This document shows, piece after piece, positions 1-9,925 of a stretch of 64,000 nt of DNA. The position numbers and the translations under genes were made by a program. The stretch is from Bryobacterales bacterium (GTDB lineage Bacteria > Acidobacteriota > Terriglobia > Bryobacterales > UBA6623): contig JAPPMG010000042.1 in NCBI GenBank assembly GCA_028819215.1, positions 1-64,000 of the forward strand. Direction: 5' to 3'. Under the pieces are notes generated by a model. The model was not told the origin of the DNA, searched no databases, and saw only the letters and a list, made by a program, of their open reading frames with translations. The first letter of the stretch is position 1. Each line of letters opens with the position of its first letter.

Positions 1-626
1 TCCGCCGGAAATCTTAACATCGGAAATTTGGCAGAGGGGAGGATCCCTGAGACTGCTGTTGCGCCCGCCGGGAGCGACCCCAGATGCGTAGTCCCGGCAT
101 ATTAGCGAAGACCGACACGTCGAACGAGAATCCTGGCACTCAGCCCTGCTCTCAGAAACCGTTCAGCGAGCGTTTCACGGGCCTTCAAGCCTCCAGCTAG
201 GCTCACCTATACACGCGAATTCCTTGCTCGCTCGCGGCGGCTGCGAAGATGTTGATGACGCCACCGGGAGAGTCTGCCGAAGGGCTAAAATCCCGGCATT
301 TCCGCAAAGACCGACACCTCAAGATGTAGTGGTGTCTTGGCTCGCTTCGTTTGACGCCTTACACTGCACACAAGTGTGGTTTGGGCCGAGCCGGATGAGT
401 CTTGGGGAAGTCTGCCAAATTTCGATGTGGCACGCTTTCGGAAATCCAACTGGCGGCGCACAAAGGTTCGGATTGTGTATGGCAAGGGTGCTGGTGGCAA
501 AACCCCACATCGCCAGATATTTCCGTCCGTGGGTCGGCAATTGTCTGGCGTCTGCACCTGAGAAGAAGAGGTGTTGCAGCAGGATATGAACGGCAAGGGA
601 CTGATCATCGCGGTGATATCCAAGGA
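1..626. other. no supportable gene
   Basis: I see no convincing coding sequence here. The open frames are short, overlap on both strands and match no family I recognise. The stretch leads directly into an IS1595-type transposase remnant, so it may hold the decayed left flank of that element, but I found no clear terminal inverted repeat. Confidence 0.4.
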
Positions 627-1082
627 GGCGGGCGAGCACACCGCAAGGGTATCTCCCACCGCAGATTCTTCGAGCTGTTCCCGGACGATGCCACCGCTGA
701 GCAGTGGTTCGTCACCCACCGCTAGGCGGACCGAATCCGCGGTCCGACCTGCGGCCACGGTCGCGTCCAGACGGGTGGCAAACACCCGACGACGCCCTAC
801 CGCTGCCGCAACAGCAAAAAGGGCGGCTTCGGCAAGTTCTTCTCGCTTAAGGCGGACCCGTTCATGGAAGCCTCAAACACCGGCTCTCTGGCGCTGTTCC
901 TCGTGGCGACGAATCTCAAGAGCGTGTCGTCGATGAAGCTGCACCGAGACATCGACGTGACGCAGCGGACGGCTTGGCACATGGCTCACCGCATTCGCAA
1001 AGCTCTGTCGTCGGACGAAGGGGCGTTGTTCGCCGGGCCGGTAGAGGTGGACGAGACCTACGTGCGGATTCCGGGAAAATGA
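627..1082 (+). pseudogene. IS1595-family transposase remnant
   Basis: The translation carries the IS1595 N-terminal pattern (FFELFPDDATAEQWF), a degenerate zinc-ribbon region with C-G-H and Y-R-C-R, then the conserved MEAS and SVSSMKLHRD blocks and TAWHMAHRIRK. It reaches the first catalytic region at VDETYV and is cut by TGA at 1080. Full-length members are about 300 residues, so roughly the C-terminal half, including the rest of the DDE-type active site, is missing. An in-frame TAG at 723-725 sits where relatives have Trp in the W-FVEQRW-like motif. The remnant abuts a decayed methyltransferase reading the same direction. Family membership is read from motifs. The exact 5' boundary is uncertain, because the N-terminal frame is ragged. 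Confidence 0.75.
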
Positions 1083-1101
1083 ACGCTTGCCCCGGAGGAA
1101 A

Positions 1102-2139
1102 ATGAACACCTCGGAGCGAAGCGACATGGACACCGAGTGGATCAACCTCATCGAGGGGAATCACCCGGCGCTCCGCCGTGCGCTGCTGGCGGCGGTGACG
1201 GCCGGTGACAAGTCCTATCTCGCCAGTATATGGCGGCGCGGCTGCTGGAGCTGAAACGTCTGCTCAAGCCGACTGGCAGCATCTACCTCCATTGTGACCC
1301 GACCATGAGCCACTTTCTCAGACCGGTTATGGGCGCGGTGCTAGGCAAGCAGGTGTTCCGCAACGAGATCGTCTGGTGCTATCGGAAGTAGTCTGGCGCT
1401 GGGAGCCAATTCGCCCACAACCACGACGTGATCCTGTTCGACGCACAGGGTGAAAACACATTCAACCTGCAGACCGGGCCAGTTGGGCCGGGCACGATGA
1501 AACGCCGGAGAGGCAAGAAGCAGCTCGCCGTCTTCACGGACGGCATCCGGCAGTCGATATCGACAGACGAGGCGGCGGCAAGCCCGTATCCGGACTGGTG
1601 GGAGATATCCGGGTTGAACGCGAACACCAAGGAACGCGTCGGGCACCCGACTGAGAAGCCGCTCGTCCTGCTGCACCGAATCATCGCGGCCAGCACCAAT
1701 CCCGGCGGTGCGGTGCTCGGTCCCTTCTCCGGCTGCGCGACTACGTGCATCACGGCAGAGCTAGCGGGAGAGCGCAACTGGACCGGGATCGACGTCTCGC
1801 CAAAGGGCGCCGAACTGGCACCGAAGCGGCTGGAGCGCGAGGTCGGCGTGATGCGAAAAGGGCACGGTCCGAACCGACATCCCCCTGCGCACTGATCTGG
1901 GCGCGATCCCGTCGCACACCAGCCCGGCCAACCGCAAGACGTTGTACGGCGAGCAGGAGGGGTTCTGCGCGGGATGCGGCGAGCACTTCAAGCGGTAGCA
2001 CCTAGCAGTGGACCACATCATTGCCCGCAAGAAGGGTAGCACTAACCACAGCCAGAACCTCCAAGTGCTTTGCGGCAATTGCAACCGGATCAAGGGCAAC
2101 CGGGGCATGGAGTACCTCAAGTCCAAGCTGCAACCCTAG
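1102..2139 (+). pseudogene. Site-specific DNA methyltransferase with C-terminal HNH domain, broken
   Basis: Frame pieces join into one product. GGAGG sits just before ATG 1102, followed by DTEWINLIEGNHPAL. A frameshift lies near 1222-1230, then LKPTGSIYLHCDPT and FRNEIVWCYRK. TAG at 1389-1391 interrupts it; the frame continues with HNHDVILF, HPTEKPL and a C-terminal SAM-site-like stretch (GPFSGCATT). A second shift near 1870-1885 enters RTDLGAIPSH and an HNH fold: C-AGC with HF, DHI, NLQVLC, NCNRIKGN. Another TAG lies at 1996-1998 and the natural stop is at 2137-2139. The order (N4/N6 aminomethyltransferase then HNH) matches a known fused family. Two frameshifts and two stops make it non-functional in its present form. 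It once probably methylated DNA in a restriction-like or phage context. Sequencing error is an alternative explanation for single lesions but unlikely for four. Confidence 0.8.
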
Positions 2140-2222
2140 GAGGACGGCACTGTTGCAAGGGGAGCCAAGTGGTCAAACGATCAAAAGCAGGAAGCTCCCC
2201 TTGCGGAGGACAGCATAGCAGC

Positions 2223-2423
2223 ATGAACAACGAGAAGCCGAAGCGCAAGACCGTCGAACGGGTCAAGTCGAGCTACCGGCAGACCAAGACCAAGATGGAG
2301 GAGGAGTTCCCCGTGGACGTTCCCGGCGAGACCGTCGCGGAGCGCATGGCGAACTTGGGCCGCGCCATCACTAGGACGGTGGGCGTGCGGTGGGTGTTTA
2401 GGCCCCGGAGCCGACGGAAGTAA
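2223..2423 (+). CDS. Small basic hypothetical protein downstream of the methyltransferase
   Basis: A 66-residue Lys/Arg-rich protein beginning MNNEKPKRKTVE, with a central acidic segment (MEEEFPVDV) and an Arg-rich C-terminus. It has no signal peptide or membrane segment. It follows the broken methyltransferase by 83 bases on the same strand. I have the impression that small proteins of this type accompany such methyltransferases, but I cannot name a family. A GGAGG lies about 13 bases upstream of the ATG, farther than ideal. It may be an intact leftover of the decayed module. The function is unknown. Confidence 0.45.
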   Translation: MNNEKPKRKTVERVKSSYRQTKTKMEEEFPVDVPGETVAERMANLGRAITRTVGVRWVFRPRSRRK

Positions 2424-2904
2424 CGCAGTCTGTCAAGCGGTCCGGGCGACCGTCACTATTCGATGTAATTCCCTCTGCTCTTGTACTTGTCGCACTCCCC
2501 GCCACCGAGTCGTGATCGTGACTTGGGCGTCGACGGCCTTGACCAACTGGGCTGCCCGACACCCATCCACGTCGAGCAACCTGCTCAGTTGCGCCGGGAC
2601 TACCAACCCGATCGTTCTCCGACATTGTCACACTGAAATTGCCCCTGCGGGCGCTCAGGGTGGCTGGAGGTCCGAGTTGCGCACGGATCCAGCGCAATGT
2701 TCAGAACGTTTTCACAGCGGCGAATAGCTGTAACGCATGATCGCTCGGCTGGGGACTTGAGCCGCTTCGCCTCCGAGTAGGACGTGATTCTTCTCAACAG
2801 AAGGTACTCCACCGAAAGCCCAACGAGACCACGCCCTGTTGGTTGAGTAGCATGGGTAAACGCGCGCTCCTTGGGTCAGTCGGATCGAGCCGGGAGGAGA
2901 AGAA
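2424..2904. other. intergenic, no gene seen
   Basis: This 480-base gap separates the decayed methyltransferase patch from the large SNF2-type ATPase. Frames on both strands are short and match nothing I recognise. The only clear signal is the ribosome binding site at its right end (GGGAGGAG at 2891-2898), which serves the following gene. Confidence 0.5.
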
Positions 2905-5900
2905 TTGATTGACCCACGGCAACACCAGGCACAGGAACGCTTGTGGGAAAAGTACAAAGCACTCGATAGCGAGTCCCAGCGAGCTCTGGAGCTGCTCTCG
3001 GTCGTTTATCGCCCGGTCCACAAGATAAGGGCGGTCAACTATCTGCAATCAGCCAAGATCGGAGGAGACCACAAATTCCCGACAGCGGAGGCCCGGGTGA
3101 CTCGCTTGGTCGATGGCCTTCGGCGCCGAGGCTTGCTAGTGCGCCGCGATTTCGAGATTGCTTGCGATGCGCGGATCGTTGACTGGGTGACGCGCGAGGC
3201 TGAGCGATGCGGCCGACTCCAGGAGGCTGTCGAGGCTGTAGAACGGTTCGAGCAGGGAGAATCTGGCACCTATTCCACTCGGAAGCAATTCGGCTATTGG
3301 GATACTTTCGAGTTGATTGCGGATCTGCGGGCGACAGTCTTCTTGAACGAGTCAGAGAAGTTCATGCAGGTTCTCGATAAAGGCCGGACCTACGGGGACC
3401 ACATGGAAGCGGCCGTCGGCGCGCTGATCGAGATTTGCGGTAACTCGCGGGACACTGACTGGTTTGCTGCGAGGCATCCGACGATCCGTCGGACTGTCTT
3501 GGCCCCGCTCATCGCCGGCGCGCATGGCCGGCTCGCTCCGGTAGAGACACATGTGCAGATGCTGAGAGACTTGGCCGGACACGAAGGGCACGATGACACC
3601 GACACGGCCCTGCTCGTCGTGCACGAGCTGCTGTGCGGCCGACTGGACCACCTAAAGTCGCTGAGATTTCGCGAGCCCAACATGGTTGGCAGCATGTACA
3701 GCGGCTGGGAGCGCTGTGTGCGCGGGGACTACAGTGGCGCGGTCGAGGAATTTGATCGATCGCTAAAGGCGCTCAAGAAGGCTAGCCGGCGGAGGCAGGT
3801 CGACCTGCCGACGGATCTTGCCGTCTTCTACATACACGCACTGCTAGCGGCGGGAGAGGGCGGCGGGACCGGTCGCGCCCAGAAGTATCTCCAAGCAGCC
3901 AAGCTGCGTGACTGGGAATCCCCTCACCTGAGAGACCTCCAGCTCAGCGTGGTTGACTTCGTGGATGGCAAGGGCTGGCGGGGGCTTGAATCGAGCGACA
4001 TGCTTGACGAATTGCCGCTATTGCTGCCCGTGCAGCAGATTTATGCGTACGCCGCTCTGTGTTGGGGGGATATCCGGACCGCCCGCCAGTTTCGCCCCAA
4101 GATCTCGGACTTGCGCAAGCGGGCCAGCGAACATGGCTACGCGTGGGTCGCCGCGGAGGCCTCGTCTCTGCTGGCTCGATTGAGCGGCGACGGGAGCCAG
4201 ATCGCGTCCGCCCACCAAGACCACCGTCGGATCGGCACCGTTTCCGTCTTGGATGGCCTTGTGGAGCAGGAGCCATGGGAGCGAAGCTTGGTCGCCTTGG
4301 AGCGCATGAGAGAGCGGATCGCAGTTGGTGGCAGGGCACCCGCGGGGGAGTCGCGCCTCACGTGGCGCATCGATCTGTCGGCACCTCAGCATTCCAGGGT
4401 CCAGCCATTCGAGCAAAGGCTGGGGAAGACAGGACGCTGGTCGGCGGGGCGGTCAGTCGCGCTCAAGCGCCTGTTCGAGCGCAATGGAGTCGACTACCTC
4501 AGCGAGCAGGACAATCAGGTCTGCAAGGCGATCTCTTTGGACCAGTATGGCGTATTCGGCGGGAGAGGAGGGCACTACATCAACGACACGAAGGCGCTGC
4601 AGGCATTGGTTGGGCATCCCTTCGTGTTCCGCGCCGATGCCCCGAAGACAGCGTTGGAGATCGTGCGTCACGAGCCGCAGCTGCGGGTCGCGACCGCGGG
4701 CAGCGAGGTCCGTGTCGAGATCGTGCCGGAACCGCCCGATGCGGGCAGCGTGCTGGTGACCGATGAGGGTGGCAACCGCCTGAGCGTCACCTCATTCGAA
4801 GACAGGCACAGGGAGATTCACGCCGTGCTGGGGGCCGGGGGATTGGTCGTTCCGGAGCGTTCCAAGGATCGGGTTGCCAAGGCGATTCTGTCAGTCAGCG
4901 ATCTGGTGACGGTCCACTCCGATATCGAGGGCGCTGCCGGCGGCGCCGAAACAGTCGCATCCGATCCCACGCCCGAATTCCACCTCACTCCGTTGGACAG
5001 CGGCCTGCGAGTAGAGGCGTACGTGCGCCCGTGCTCGGAAGAGGGGCCAGCTTTCACTCCCGGCGAGGGGGGCACGGAGGTATATGCGACAGTTGCGGGC
5101 AAGCGCTCGCGGGCCAGTCGTGACCTAGCCGAGGAGACGATCCGCTACAAGGTGGCGGTGGCGTCATGCCCGACGCTGCAACAGGCCGCATGGGACCGTT
5201 CAGGGTGGACTCTGCCTGATCCGCTCGAGTGCTTGGAACTGGTGGACGAGCTGAAAGGGCTCGGCGATGCGGTCAAGGTGGCTTGGCCGAAAGGCGAGAC
5301 GCTGCGGGTTCCGCATCGGGCCACTTCTGATCACTTCTCTCTCAAGATCCGTCAGAGGCACGATTGGTTCTCCATAGACGGCAAGCTGGAACTCGAGTCC
5401 GGGCTGGTGCTAAGCCTGCGCGAGCTGCTCGATCACATGGAGAACGTCTCGGGCCGCTTCGTGCGGCTGGGGGAGAAGGACTTCGTCGCTCTGAGCGAGC
5501 GCTTTCGCCGCCATGTCGAGGAGCTGGCGGCTTACGTGGACCGCCACGGAAAGGGCATGCGCTTTCATTCCACCCGCGCCCACGCTCTGGAAGGGCTGGT
5601 GGGTGACGCAGGGGCCGTGGACGCCGACGCGGCTTGGTCCAACCGCCTGCGGCAGTTTCAAGAGGCACTGGCGCTGGATCCGAAGCTTCCCTCGACGATC
5701 CAAGCCGAACTCCGCGAGTACCAGGCGGAGGGGTACCGCTGGGCAGCACGGCTGGCTACTTGGGGCGCGGGCGCCTGCTTGGCTGACGACATGGGCCTTG
5801 GCAAGACACTGCAGGCGCTGACTGTGGCTGTCGCCCGTGCTCCCCAGGGCCCGACGCTGGTCGTGGCCCCGACTTCGGTTTGTCCCAATTGGATCGATGA

Positions 5901-7083
5901 GGCGCGTCGATTCGCGCCCACGCTGCGCCCGACCATGCTGGGCCCTGGCGATCGTGCAAAGAAGCTGCAAGCGGCCGGGCCGTTCGACCTCATCATCTCC
6001 AGCTACGGCCTGCTGCATCAAGAGGTCGACCTGCTTGCCGAGGTGAACTGGGAGACGGTCGTTCTGGACGAGGCTCAGGCGATCAAGAACCGCTTGACGA
6101 TGCGCTCGCGCGCGGCGATGAGACTGAAGGGCCGCTTCAAGATGATCACCACCGGGACGCCCGTGGAGAATCACTTGGGAGAGTTGTGGAATCTGTTCCA
6201 ATTCATCAATCCGGGGCTGTTGGGCTCAACCGATTCCTTCAGCGAGAAGTTCGGCACACCTATCCACCAGCACTCTGATGCGGAGGCGCGACAGCGCCTG
6301 AAGCGGCTGATCCAGCCGTTCATCTTGCGACGCACGAAGTCGGCGGTCTTGGAGGAATTGCCGGCGAGAACTGAGATCACCATTAAGGTGGCGATGAAGG
6401 AAGATGAGCGGGCACTGTACGAGGCCGTGCGGATGCGGGCCGTGGAAGCTCTGCACGACGTGTCTCCGGACGAGGAGGCGAAGAGCCACATCAAGATTTT
6501 GGCGCAAATCATGAAGCTGCGACGGGCATGCTGCCATCCACGATTGGTCATGCCGGAGACGAGCATTCCCGGATCGAAGCTGGAGGCCTTTGCCTACACT
6601 GTCGAAGATCTGCTCGCCAATGGCCACAAGGCCCTGGTGTTCAGCCAATTTGTCGGCCACCTGCGCATCGTGCGGGAGCACCTTGACCAAAAAGGCATCG
6701 AGTACCGATACCTTGACGGAAGCACTACTTCCAAGACCCGCAAACAAGAGGTGGATGCGTTCCAAGCCGGTCAGGGGGATCTATTCCTGATCAGCCTCCG
6801 GGCCGGAGGGCAGGGACTGAACTTGACTGCTGCCGACTACGTGATTCACTTGGACCCTTGGTGGAATCCGGCGGTCGAGGACCAAGCGTCGGACCGGGCG
6901 CACCGCATTGGCCAGACGCGGCCGGTGACAATCTATCGGCTAGTAATGCGGAACACCATCGAGGAGAAGATCGTAGACCTGCACGGTGCTAAGCGCGACC
7001 TCGCTGAGAACCTTCTCGAGGGGGCGGACATGACCGGGAAGATGTCCGCTGACGAGTTGCTTGCGTTGCTGCGCGAGGGATGA
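2905..7083 (+). CDS. Large SNF2-family helicase/ATPase with long N-terminal extension
   Basis: 1392 residues. The C-terminal ~450 residues are a complete SNF2 engine: LREYQAEGYRW entry motif, Walker A DDMGLGKT at 961-968, APTSVCPNW, the DEAQ box at 1055-1058, and TGTPVENHLGELWNL. The second RecA lobe has VFSQF, YLDGST, LISLRAGGQGLNL, WWNPAVEDQASDRAHRIGQ. The first ~900 residues match no domain I can name; they look largely helical, with a TPR-like feel around 250-420. There is no SWIM zinc finger in the sequence. The start is TTG, chosen because a strong GGGAGGAG lies six bases upstream and no better ATG exists. SNF2 proteins move along duplex DNA. This one is cytosolic, and its neighbours (broken methyltransferase-HNH, transposase remnant) suggest, without proving, a role in defence or mobile DNA. 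Confidence 0.88.
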   Translation: MIDPRQHQAQERLWEKYKALDSESQRALELLSVVYRPVHKIRAVNYLQSAKIGGDHKFPTAEARVTRLVDGLRRRGLLVRRDFEIACDARIVDWVTREAERCGRLQEAVEAVERFEQGESGTYSTRKQFGYWDTFELIADLRATVFLNESEKFMQVLDKGRTYGDHMEAAVGALIEICGNSRDTDWFAARHPTIRRTVLAPLIAGAHGRLAPVETHVQMLRDLAGHEGHDDTDTALLVVHELLCGRLDHLKSLRFREPNMVGSMYSGWERCVRGDYSGAVEEFDRSLKALKKASRRRQVDLPTDLAVFYIHALLAAGEGGGTGRAQKYLQAAKLRDWESPHLRDLQLSVVDFVDGKGWRGLESSDMLDELPLLLPVQQIYAYAALCWGDIRTARQFRPKISDLRKRASEHGYAWVAAEASSLLARLSGDGSQIASAHQDHRRIGTVSVLDGLVEQEPWERSLVALERMRERIAVGGRAPAGESRLTWRIDLSAPQHSRVQPFEQRLGKTGRWSAGRSVALKRLFERNGVDYLSEQDNQVCKAISLDQYGVFGGRGGHYINDTKALQALVGHPFVFRADAPKTALEIVRHEPQLRVATAGSEVRVEIVPEPPDAGSVLVTDEGGNRLSVTSFEDRHREIHAVLGAGGLVVPERSKDRVAKAILSVSDLVTVHSDIEGAAGGAETVASDPTPEFHLTPLDSGLRVEAYVRPCSEEGPAFTPGEGGTEVYATVAGKRSRASRDLAEETIRYKVAVASCPTLQQAAWDRSGWTLPDPLECLELVDELKGLGDAVKVAWPKGETLRVPHRATSDHFSLKIRQRHDWFSIDGKLELESGLVLSLRELLDHMENVSGRFVRLGEKDFVALSERFRRHVEELAAYVDRHGKGMRFHSTRAHALEGLVGDAGAVDADAAWSNRLRQFQEALALDPKLPSTIQAELREYQAEGYRWAARLATWGAGACLADDMGLGKTLQALTVAVARAPQGPTLVVAPTSVCPNWIDEARRFAPTLRPTMLGPGDRAKKLQAAGPFDLIISSYGLLHQEVDLLAEVNWETVVLDEAQAIKNRLTMRSRAAMRLKGRFKMITTGTPVENHLGELWNLFQFINPGLLGSTDSFSEKFGTPIHQHSDAEARQRLKRLIQPFILRRTKSAVLEELPARTEITIKVAMKEDERALYEAVRMRAVEALHDVSPDEEAKSHIKILAQIMKLRRACCHPRLVMPETSIPGSKLEAFAYTVEDLLANGHKALVFSQFVGHLRIVREHLDQKGIEYRYLDGSTTSKTRKQEVDAFQAGQGDLFLISLRAGGQGLNLTAADYVIHLDPWWNPAVEDQASDRAHRIGQTRPVTIYRLVMRNTIEEKIVDLHGAKRDLAENLLEGADMTGKMSADELLALLREG

Positions 7084-7493
7084 TCGATTCGCTCCCTTGC
7101 GTGCGAAAGCTCTCTGGGTCGGGCACACCGAGAAGGCTGGCACCCCAGTCGGCCGGTCTTGTCAGGCGGCAACCTTGCAGGGTTCCCCGCCGACCGCCGT
7201 GCGCTGCAGCGGCGACATAGCACTCGCCGTTACTCCAAGACTGCGGGCAGAGCGGCGAACGTCAACATCGCCGGCTGCCTGCAGCTGGCGGGCCGGATCT
7301 CGTCCAAAATTCCGGCTGCGTGCAGCATTCCTGAAATGGAAACCGGGAACTTCCGGATGCGATGGTCCGCTGAAGACCGTGAATCTCTCGGCATGACTTG
7401 CCTGCAGAGATCGCCAGTGAATTGCCTAGAACAGCAGGGCTTCACAGCAAATGGGGCATGCCCTCTCTGGGAACCGGTACATGTAGCATTTAA
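7084..7493. other. intergenic, no gene seen
   Basis: About 410 bases after the SNF2 gene. A frame in 7159-7593 stays open but has no recognisable content and no good start signal. I see no hairpin followed by a T-run. The right end runs into a sulfatase fragment. Confidence 0.4.
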
Positions 7494-7722
7494 CGGCCGC
7501 AGAATCTGTTCTACACCACCGACCACGGCACGCCGGGCTCTGGGAACGGGCCGCTCGCACTACGAAAGGGAACGGTCAGGGAGGGACTCTTGAAGGTTCC
7601 GCTGTTCTTCCGGGGACCGGGAATCGTGCCCGGATCGGCATCACGCGTCCGGGCGACTGGGATGGACTTGGCTCCCACCGTGACAGACCTGCCGAGTTGG
7701 CCAACTCTTCCACGACAGGTAC
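7494..7722 (+). pseudogene. Arylsulfatase C-terminal fragment
   Basis: Frame +3 opens after a TAA at 7491 and encodes a sulfatase-like segment: NLFYTTDHGTPGSGNG, then LRKGTVREG, VPLFFRGPGIVPG, and SRVRATGMDLAPTVTDL. This corresponds to the conserved region after the second metal site in family S1 sulfatases, compare the intact sulfatase at 20548-21912 (VPLLVRGPGI, TDLFPTIADM). Neither the N-terminus with the formylglycine motif nor the C-terminal subdomain is present, so this is a relic of a lost gene. The following frame at 7723-7850 (beginning VKGIADDYLAG) is not recognised. Confidence 0.65.
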
Positions 7723-7852
7723 GTGAAGGGCATCGCAGACGACTATCTCGCAGGCGCACTCGAACGGCAACCCCTGATCTTCGTGCGGGATCGGGGCGAC
7801 ATCAGCCGGCAGGCCGAGGTGCTGGGCATCCGCGGGCGTCGAAGCGCGCTCC

Positions 7853-9925
7853 TCAGTCGCTCGCGGGACTCGCCGTCCGGTAGCGTTCGAACCACTCCAG
7901 GATGTTCGCGACCTTGGCGATCAGATTGGACGGTCTGCTGCTCGCGATGCCGTGATAGGCGTTCTGTATCCGCACCATCTGCGTCGGTACCTTCCGAATC
8001 TGCAACGCTTGGTAGAACTGCTCGGTCTCTCCCATCGGCGTACGCAGGTCCTGTTCCCCGGTGATTAGCATCGTCGGGGTCGTGACGTTGCCGACAAGGG
8101 AGAGCGGCGAGCGGCCCCAGTAGTGCTCCAGCATGCCGTCCTCCCATACCGGGCCGGGGAACCAGTACTGGTAGTAGGATGCATACCCGTCCGACGTGAG
8201 CGAGAAGCTGATCCAGTCGATGACCGGCTTCTGCGACACCGCCGCGCGAAAGCGGCCGGTCTTCCCGACGATCCACGCCGTCAGCACTCCGCCGCCGCTG
8301 CCACCGGTGACCATCAGATTGTCCATGTCGATGTAGCCCTGGTCGATCACGGCATCGACACCCGACATGAGGTCGTCGTAGTCGTGGCCTGGATAGGCGT
8401 GGTGGATTAGGTTGCCGAAGTCCTCGCCGTAGCTCGTGCTGCCGCGCGGGTTGGCGTAGAAGACGACGTACCCGGCGGCCGCGTAGAACTGGACCTCGGC
8501 CGCGAAGCGAGGACCGTAGTTGGCAAACGGGCCGCCGTGGATCTCGAGCACGAGCGGGTACTTGCGAGCGGGATCGAAGTGAGGGGGCTTGGCGATCCAG
8601 CCGTGCACTCGACGGCCGTCGTGCGAGGATTCCCACCAGATCTCCTCGACCGCGGCAAGCTTCTTGTGAGCGAGAAGATCCTCGTTGAGGCCGGTAATCC
8701 GGCGCGGTTCGGTCCCCGGCCGGCCGACGGCGACATCGGCCGGGCGCGTCGGCGAATTCGCGGTGAAGGCAAAGCTCCCGTCACGGGCCACGGTGTAGGA
8801 GCCGCTGCTATAGGGTCGCCCGAGGTCGACGCCGCCCACGTCGGCGGCAAGGTCGGCGACGTCGCCGTCGAGGGTGATGTTCGCGACCTTGGTCGTGCCT
8901 TGGTCGTCGTAGTGAACGAAGAGAGAACGGCCATCGGCGGCCCAGTTGAGGTTGCCCATGGCACGGTCGAGGTCCCCCACGCGGCGGACGCTGCCGCCGT
9001 CCCGATCCATGACGTACAGCCGGGAGATCTGATAGCCCTGATGGCGATCGTCGAAGCCCGTGTATGCGATCCGGGAACCGTCGGCCGACACAGTCGGGCC
9101 GCGATCGGGGCCAAAGCGGTCGGTAAGCTTGCGAAGTTCCCCCGTCTCGGCCGATATCTCGAAAACTTCGCTGTTGCGGACATCGAAATCAGGGTTGTCC
9201 CGGTTGGCACTGAAGACGATCGAGCGGGAGTCGGGCGACCACGAAAGTCCGCCGCCGTGGTCGTATGAGCCGCTCGTCAGCTGCCGTGGGGTGCCCCCGT
9301 CCGCGGGCAGAACGAAGATATGCGTGTGTCCGTCCGGAAGGTATCCGCGTCCGTCGGCCCGGTAACGTAGCTTCGAGATCACCCGTGCTGGCGTCGTCCA
9401 CTTGGCACCCTCGGGCTTGGACGGCATCTTCGCGAAGTCGGGGGCCGGTTCCGGCACGAACATCGTCATCGCGATCCAATTCCCGTCGGGTGACCAGGCG
9501 ATGTTTCCGGGAGACTCGGTCACGTTGGTAAGTTCCGCCGTCTGGCCCGTGTCCATCCAGCGCACGAACAGCTGGTTCGTGCCACCATCCGAGGCCACAT
9601 ACAGAAGGCGATTGCCGTCGGGAGACCAGCGGGGCGAGCTCACCGCGCTGCTTCTATCCGTGATCGCACGGTGGTTCGAGCCGTCCGCCTCGACCACCCA
9701 CAGTGCAGAGCGGCGCTCGTCCGTCATGATGTCGAAGCCGCGCCGCACATACACGACCCGGTCGCCGTCAGGTGATATGCGGGGATCGTCGGCGAACTCC
9801 ATTTCGAAGACATCCAAGTACTGGAGCCTGTCGGGCTCGGCAGCCTCCTCGTTGACTTGGGCGGCCAGCGGTCCGATTCCGAGAACGAGAGTCAGGGCGA
9901 ACAGCGATGGGTGTCTTCTCGTCAT
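7853..9925 (-). CDS. Secreted S9-family peptidase (prolyl oligopeptidase/acylaminoacyl-peptidase type)
   Basis: 690 residues. A signal peptide (about residues 1-22, ending LAAQ) precedes a WD40-like beta-propeller with repeated W-SPDG motifs (for example SPRWSPDGN, NIAWSPDGN, LSWSPDS). The C-terminal alpha/beta-hydrolase domain carries the triad: Ser543 in GGSGGG, Asp626 in GEQDLRTP, His658 in NAYHG. HGGPFANYG is the oxyanion-region motif. These proteases cleave oligopeptides after Pro or acylated residues, here probably in the periplasm. The gene stands alone, convergent with a sulfatase relic. The length and triad are complete, so I expect it to be active. Confidence 0.93.
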   Translation of the reverse strand: MTRRHPSLFALTLVLGIGPLAAQVNEEAAEPDRLQYLDVFEMEFADDPRISPDGDRVVYVRRGFDIMTDERRSALWVVEADGSNHRAITDRSSAVSSPRWSPDGNRLLYVASDGGTNQLFVRWMDTGQTAELTNVTESPGNIAWSPDGNWIAMTMFVPEPAPDFAKMPSKPEGAKWTTPARVISKLRYRADGRGYLPDGHTHIFVLPADGGTPRQLTSGSYDHGGGLSWSPDSRSIVFSANRDNPDFDVRNSEVFEISAETGELRKLTDRFGPDRGPTVSADGSRIAYTGFDDRHQGYQISRLYVMDRDGGSVRRVGDLDRAMGNLNWAADGRSLFVHYDDQGTTKVANITLDGDVADLAADVGGVDLGRPYSSGSYTVARDGSFAFTANSPTRPADVAVGRPGTEPRRITGLNEDLLAHKKLAAVEEIWWESSHDGRRVHGWIAKPPHFDPARKYPLVLEIHGGPFANYGPRFAAEVQFYAAAGYVVFYANPRGSTSYGEDFGNLIHHAYPGHDYDDLMSGVDAVIDQGYIDMDNLMVTGGSGGGVLTAWIVGKTGRFRAAVSQKPVIDWISFSLTSDGYASYYQYWFPGPVWEDGMLEHYWGRSPLSLVGNVTTPTMLITGEQDLRTPMGETEQFYQALQIRKVPTQMVRIQNAYHGIASSRPSNLIAKVANILEWFERYRTASPASD

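Noticed and set aside
5410-6201. Long minus-strand frame inside the SNF2 gene
   Set aside because: Antisense shadow of a conserved helicase, no motifs, no ribosome binding site.
2905-7083. DISARM or Zorya system
   Set aside because: No DrmA/B/C, ZorA/B or related partners beside the SNF2 gene.
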